Below the pieces are notes generated by a model. The model had not been told where the DNA came from. It did not search any database and was given only the letters and a program-made list of their open reading frames with translations. Shown here one piece after another: positions 58,750 through 64,000 of a DNA stretch of 64,000 bases (within the stretch, counting starts at the first letter, position 1; the number at the start of each line of letters is the position of its first letter). The translations under genes and the position numbers were made by a program. The DNA is from Datnioides undecimradiatus (Eukaryota > Chordata > Actinopteri > Lobotiformes > Datnioididae): contig WARS01000032.1 of the NCBI GenBank assembly GCA_008933995.1, positions 2,046,001 through 2,110,000 of the forward strand, in the 5' to 3' direction.

Positions 58750-59470
58750 ATAAATCGCTTGCTGCCTATAAACACCTCTGATTCTTAAAAGTGATCTCCA
58801 ACTATGTCTATTACACAAGTGAGAAGTTCTATTAAAAGCCTATAACAAGCTTGTTTATTGGTTTCAAATCATTTCTAAAACTGGAATCCATGATTAATGT
58901 CCTCTGCTGGCCTCTGAAGATTGACTCTACACGCGTAGAATACGTGATATGCCACATGTGTTCTTTGTGTAGACTACAGTATGAGTGTACTCGTGCTTTG
59001 GTTCATGTTGATAAATGGATCTGGGTTGCTCTTGGAGTGAGATTGTTAATGTGGCCAAAGGAGGTCTAGTTTTTCCTCTTGTCCAAGGTTATTTAAACTA
59101 AACCAACCATTCCTTTAAATGTCTCAAATCCCTTACAGCATGGGCCACAGCCTTAATGCCTGACAGAGGAACGCTGCTTTGCATGTAGCCTGATTATTAT
59201 CTGCTACACAAATTGCTAGCAGCTGGGTTGTTCACGGCTGACGGTCCCATAGTTTATGTATTGAAACTGTTGGAATGTGGACAATTACCACTTTTACTTT
59301 CTCACAAAAACCCTAATACAGTTTACACAAACTATTCTCTTGAAAATCCTACTTTAAAGGGCTTTATGAGCCTCCAGGGCTGGTTCAAGCAGATAAAGAA
59401 TTTGCTTCCCATTTCATACAGCTTGCTGGTAGCAAGGACAAACAAAAAAGGAGGCTATTTTACATGAGAA
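58750..59470. other. Non-coding spacer
   Basis: No gene or repeat recognised. Confidence 0.4.
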
Positions 59471-59474
59471 AAAC

Positions 59475-59510
59475 TTTTTTCTTTCTTTCTTTCTTTTTTT
59501 TTTTTTTTTT
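59475..59510. repeat. (CTTT)n with T-run
   Basis: Several CTTT units followed by about 18 T. On the minus strand this is an A-run followed by GAAA units; a retroposon tail is possible but no body is identified. Confidence 0.85.
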
Positions 59511-59514
59511 ACTT

Positions 59515-62390
59515 AAACCAGGCAAGTCTTTACATAATTGAGTTTTAACAAGGCTTCATGTAAGTGAAATATGTCATACCACCCACCACTAAGGTCTGCT
59601 GAAGGTTAGATTTTACCAGACTCTATGCAGGACCGCTATATCTTTGTTGTGATTTAGGGGTCACAGAAAGAGGAAACCGCAAAGAGGTTAGCCAGCAAAC
59701 AGTTGAACTCCCAAAAAGTTTCTTTTCAGAGTTTTTACTGCCCATCATATGCTGATTTGTCACAACGCAAGATATGTCAAAGCTGAGCTATGTTCCAGAA
59801 GAATAAGTCGACACAAGACACAAAGCACTGACAGGATCATTACAAATGCAAGTTGTTCAGCTTTATATCATTAAAACAGCACAATAAAGTACATTTAATA
59901 TGAAAAATCTCATTATTGTAAATATTTTCTATTTAGGGGGAAAAGAAATAGTAAAGGAGGGAAGAACTGGACTGAAAGGAGTCAAATTGTCATCTTGGAT
60001 AAAGCTGGTGAGCACCTTGCGAGTGGTCGAACAGTTTAACCTATAATTACTACAATTAAAATAATACTCATATTAACAAAGAAAAATTGCTTCCAAATGG
60101 TCTTTCACATGCGCAAGAAAAGAAAAACAAAAACACATGGGCACAGTTTGGCTTCAGGATTTTGGCACCAGAGTATGACATGTCAAATCTGAATTGATCT
60201 TGCATAGAAATGGGTCGGGGTGGCTGCTTTTATGATACCATATGAGTACAGCTGTAACCATATAATGGTGTACATTGTTGCAGTCCAACTTAAGTTCAAG
60301 CAGCAGGATGTATGCTTATTTTTGTTTAGAGATACACAGCTGTTTTGTTGCTCTGCTCTTACAATGCATGCTGGGAATTCCTAGTGTACTTTGTGGACTT
60401 GATTTCAGAGCTTGACTGCACACAAAACTACTTTAATGTGTCTTGAACCGTCGAGAGGATTCACAAAGTTGCTCATGGACCACATAACTAAAAGGTCAAG
60501 GAAGGGAGTGGAAGACAGGATGGGGTGTGAACACAATGCGATGTGTGTGTCCGTGTGTTTGTGTGTCTGTACATGTGTGGATTTAGGAGTTTCAGTGATA
60601 GATCATTTCCATTCAAATCTCTCACTGTTAAGTGGTCTCTCAGGACAAAGAGTAAGGTACAGTGAGAGAATACTGTAAATATTGCACATACCACCCTGAC
60701 ATGTCACAACCTTTTTTTGTGAGGAAAATTGCAGGGGCCGACATCAAAGTCAAAAGTGCACTGCTGAAATCAAAATGTCAGCCGTATGCCCTATAAAAAT
60801 CACTGGACCCCTCACTCCTGTGATGAAGAGAAACAAAGGAGACTCCAAAATCAACACAATTTTCTCCCTTTCTCCAGAAAAAAAGCCCACTCACAGGTTT
60901 TGCCCTTTTGCTGCTTATAGACGAAGGAGCACTGTTAAAAAGACCTCCAGCAGTATTACTGCTTGAAGATATTTTTTTCCTTCTGGCAATAACAACCTCA
61001 TGTCCAGTAAGTGCCCTCCCAGTGAAGGACTGATGTAGAGGCCTGTTTTGCTGAGAAGTGTGAGGGAGTGATCAGAGGAGTCCTGCGGACAAACTCGCAC
61101 TGCTGACCCTGGACATCAGTGATTGATGTCGAATGTGACCATGAAACCCAACGGGGGTTGTTGTACTTTTGATTTTATTGGCCACCATGTCAGGCTGTCT
61201 GTTCTCTGTGGTGAAAAAGACCTACGTTGCTATAGTAAAAGTCTTTGTACATGCACGCTGTAGAGACACTGCTGAACAATAATGATACGTTGGGGTTTGG
61301 TAATTGAATTCTTGTCCTATTTGTAGAGACAACAATATACAGAGTGATTCCCATATGACTGTCATCTGACCACAATGATATAGAGTATTACACCCTGGGT
61401 GATTTTAAGTTATGATAATAATAAAACTCAGTGTTGCTCAGTTTTTACAGCACATTACTCTGCTTTTTAGTTGTGGGGCACAGAAAATTCCTGTTTAATT
61501 TTCGGCACTGTAGGGATTGTGTACCAATGCACTATTAAAAACATACCAGTAAAACAAATTTAATGTGTTAATCCTCCCAAATCACATTATTACATGTTAT
61601 CTGCAGTTTCAAAAATTATTTTTTTGTGATGATTTTGTTTTTTATTCACCTCTGAGGCTCTTAGAAATAAGTTTCCATAATTCATTTTTGTATTGTCAGG
61701 CTGTGTGTCCTCACTGAGTCCCACCTGCAGCAGAGCGTTTTGGTTAAATGTCAGTGACATAAACATCTTGTGTTTTGTATTTCATGTTATTTTGTCATTT
61801 TTATGCTTATTTCCATAACATAACATTAACCAAAAGCAGTGACTTAACATAACTTAAAACACACATTATTACGTTAACCATGTTAGTAGCCTAAACTTTA
61901 AGATACATAAGATAAACCATCATCTCTGTTTAAAAAGCTCTGCAGCTTCCTATTTCTGCAGCCAACCATTCACCCTGGAGCCCTCAACACAACCCTTTTA
62001 TATTAAATAAATATCTTGATTTCATTCAAAAAATACTGCCAATGAATGTGACCTGTGCAGCAACTGCATTTCTTTCAGAACCTCTTCAGCAAAGGAAATT
62101 ACCAGGCTATATGAACATATTTTTAGGAGACTGTGTTAAGATAAGCAAGGCAAAATACTTACATCAATCTCATTTGGCTTAGTGATGAAATGAGACTTCA
62201 GTAGAAACATGGCCTAATCAGTCTAATACAAAATGTGACCTTTTGAAAAGCAGCATCAAACTATACCCCTTTTAAATAAACAGATGAGAGGAAGCCGAAC
62301 TCGCTAACATCACATATAAAGTGAACACAAACTGACCAGGCTTGTAAACAGGAGCAAGCTGGGTGCAATTTACTGAAATCATGTTACACA
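59515..62390. other. Non-coding spacer
   Basis: No gene. A decayed TG tract lies at 60541-60580 and AT-rich text at 61400-62050. Short frames (60-88 codons) have no domains. Confidence 0.4.
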
Positions 62391-62419
62391 ACTTGTGCAA
62401 CTCTGGGTTCAAATGTAAG

Positions 62420-62640
62420 TTCACACAGAGCCCCCTCTTGCTGCTTCAAAATGTGCAAAGCTGATACTGTTGGCAACTGGACATCTTGATGGGGCCGGAC
62501 CAGTGAGTGAGCCACAGACAGTGGGTGGTTTGACCAAAAGGGACCAACAAACTTGGCTTGACCAGGGTGGGGTCTCTGACAAATGCTGTGCTGTGAAAAC
62601 CACCTATCTGCAGCCTGACTAATGTGCTGGTTCTTTCTTG
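62420..62640. promoter_or_regulatory. Weak putative regulatory island
   Basis: GC-richer patch with RUNX-like AAACCACC (62597-62604), GTGGTTTG (62525-62532) and a CCCCTCTTGCTGC word. No exon supported. Confidence 0.2.
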
Positions 62641-63539
62641 AGACTAAACTACAGGACTATCCCACACATCACCATCCATCTAAAAATTCCACCTCCACTC
62701 ATGTTTTGCCCAAGCCAGTATACAAGTACAACAATTTGTGTAGGCAAATATATATACACATATGCACATAAATCCACTTTGAGCATACTAGTTACAGAAA
62801 ATATCATGACTGTCAGACATAAACTTTTCAGTATTTGTTCTAGAAATTACACTTTTATATGGGTTGGCAAGGCAGCAGAGGAGATACTGTAGTGCTGAAT
62901 CTAAAATGATTGTTATGCAGCAGAATGTCCCGTATGTGTATGTGTGTGGGATTACTGCAAAGGCTAGATGTGTAGAGAATAGCAGTGATGTAGAACACCC
63001 TCCCCTCAGCGTCCACAGAGTGCAGTCAGAGCAATGAGGGAGACGTAAAACACTGGCTGCATTTTTCTCCACATTTATGCATACTCAGAGAGGAGAAAAA
63101 TAGACCCGTGGTTTATAATTCCCTGATTTCTCTGGAACATGCATTGAAATGTAAACGAGTACAATAAATTCACTTTTAACTGCCTTCCTGGGAATTAGCC
63201 ACATAGTCTGGACTTAAGGAACTCTCGTACTTTCATTAAAAGCCACATCATTCCTTGTTAAAGTAACAATGTCCATCTCATAGAGGCTGCAGCATGTGTG
63301 TAGTGAAACCGTGTGATAACATCTGTGCTCAGAGACGTTGCGGTTAAAGCGTGGAGGTAATGAGTGCGTTGGGTTTTCACCAGTATCTCTTCACACTTTC
63401 CAAAATTGACCTTTTTATAGCCACATTGTTGATTATTTTTCATATGGCTCACCTTGTTTATGTAGTGTTGTTTCTGCTCAGGTTCCACACAGTGAAAGAT
63501 GAGGACAATGGCTGTATGAAAAGCTTTCAATAACGACAT

Positions 63540-63890
63540 TTTAATATGGATCTCCAGGAAGGTTGGCTGGACCAGGTCAGATAGAGGAGAGGATTTCTGT
63601 TGTGGATGGATAAATGAACTCTGACTTTAACTGCATGTACTTCACCTCAGGAACAAGCACTCTTTTGGGCCTGCCGTCACACAGTTACCACTTGCTGCCA
63701 GTTGAAGTTTCAAATGTGTAAACCTAATATTTTTGGCGAATGAAGATCTTATCCATGCCTGACCAGTGAGTGACCTAGAGCCAATGGGCATTATGCCAAT
63801 TACCCATGGCCATTACATTTACATAACCGCCTGGGGTTACCGCTCATTGCCTGGGAACTGCTGAGAGCTGAGATATGGTATAGTCATGCA
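63540..63890. promoter_or_regulatory. Putative regulatory island
   Basis: Non-repetitive block with CCAAT/ATTA words spaced regularly (AGCCAATGGGCATTATGCC, CCAATTACCC, GGCCATTACATTTAC; about 63779-63822) and GGGTTACCGCTCATTG. The tail after 63895 is AT-rich to the window end. Confidence 0.35.
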
Positions 63891-64000
63891 CAACCCATTT
63901 AAAGCACAATTTAATAATTTTTTACACTTTTCATACAAATTTAATAAACAAAGTACAAATTGTCAATAAGTGCTTTAAAAGGGGGGCTTTGTACATGAGT

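Noticed and set aside
1..64000. tRNA, rRNA, known microRNA, CRISPR or complete transposase/reverse-transcriptase gene
   Set aside because: I looked for a T-arm motif (GGTTCRANYCC type), for the mature sequences of common conserved microRNAs, for regularly spaced repeats and for catalytic motifs. None was found apart from the short LINE fragment.

Overview
The window reads as vertebrate, and most likely teleost (ray-finned fish), nuclear DNA. It is AT-rich with no dense coding, it carries many short (TG)n/(CA)n and (CT)n/(GA)n microsatellites, and it holds diverged copies of interspersed repeats whose wording I recognise from teleost genomes, especially spiny-rayed fishes. The longest stop-free frame is under 180 codons and no frame carries a complete known domain. 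I see no rRNA, tRNA, CRISPR or bacterial-type operon. I could not identify the host locus. It behaves like a gene desert or the inside of a very large intron. | Layout: 151-515 is a clean Tc1/mariner-type MITE with TA target duplication. 1.4-2.9 kb is a GC-richer block with a candidate plus-strand terminal exon (acceptor at 2031, polyA signal at 2429) and a homeodomain-site-rich island. 3-10 kb is mostly plain sequence with a long TG tract at 6.2 kb and a CpG-bearing island at 9.9-10.1 kb. 11-14.2 kb has a G-quadruplex motif, two structurally good exon-like segments (11234-11295, 13110-13249) and an island with a palindromic E-box pair. 14.7-16.8 kb and 21.2-21.6 kb hold diverged teleost repeats. 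25.6-25.9 kb on the minus strand is a second candidate terminal exon facing an AT-rich putative 3'UTR. 28.4-36.8 kb alternates AT-rich spacer with island-like sequence. 38.4, 40.1 and 45.4 kb hold further repeat copies. 52.6-52.8 kb is a LINE reverse-transcriptase fossil. 53.8-64 kb has several more islands, including one with OCT and TEAD sites. | There is no set of genes here working together. The best overall reading is a regulatory landscape: non-repetitive, moderately GC-rich, motif-dense islands of a few hundred bases, separated by AT-rich spacer and dead transposons. Such landscapes usually serve a developmental gene outside the window. Island and exon calls are inferences from composition, splice signals and motifs. 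Alignment to other fish genomes and RNA-seq would decide them.
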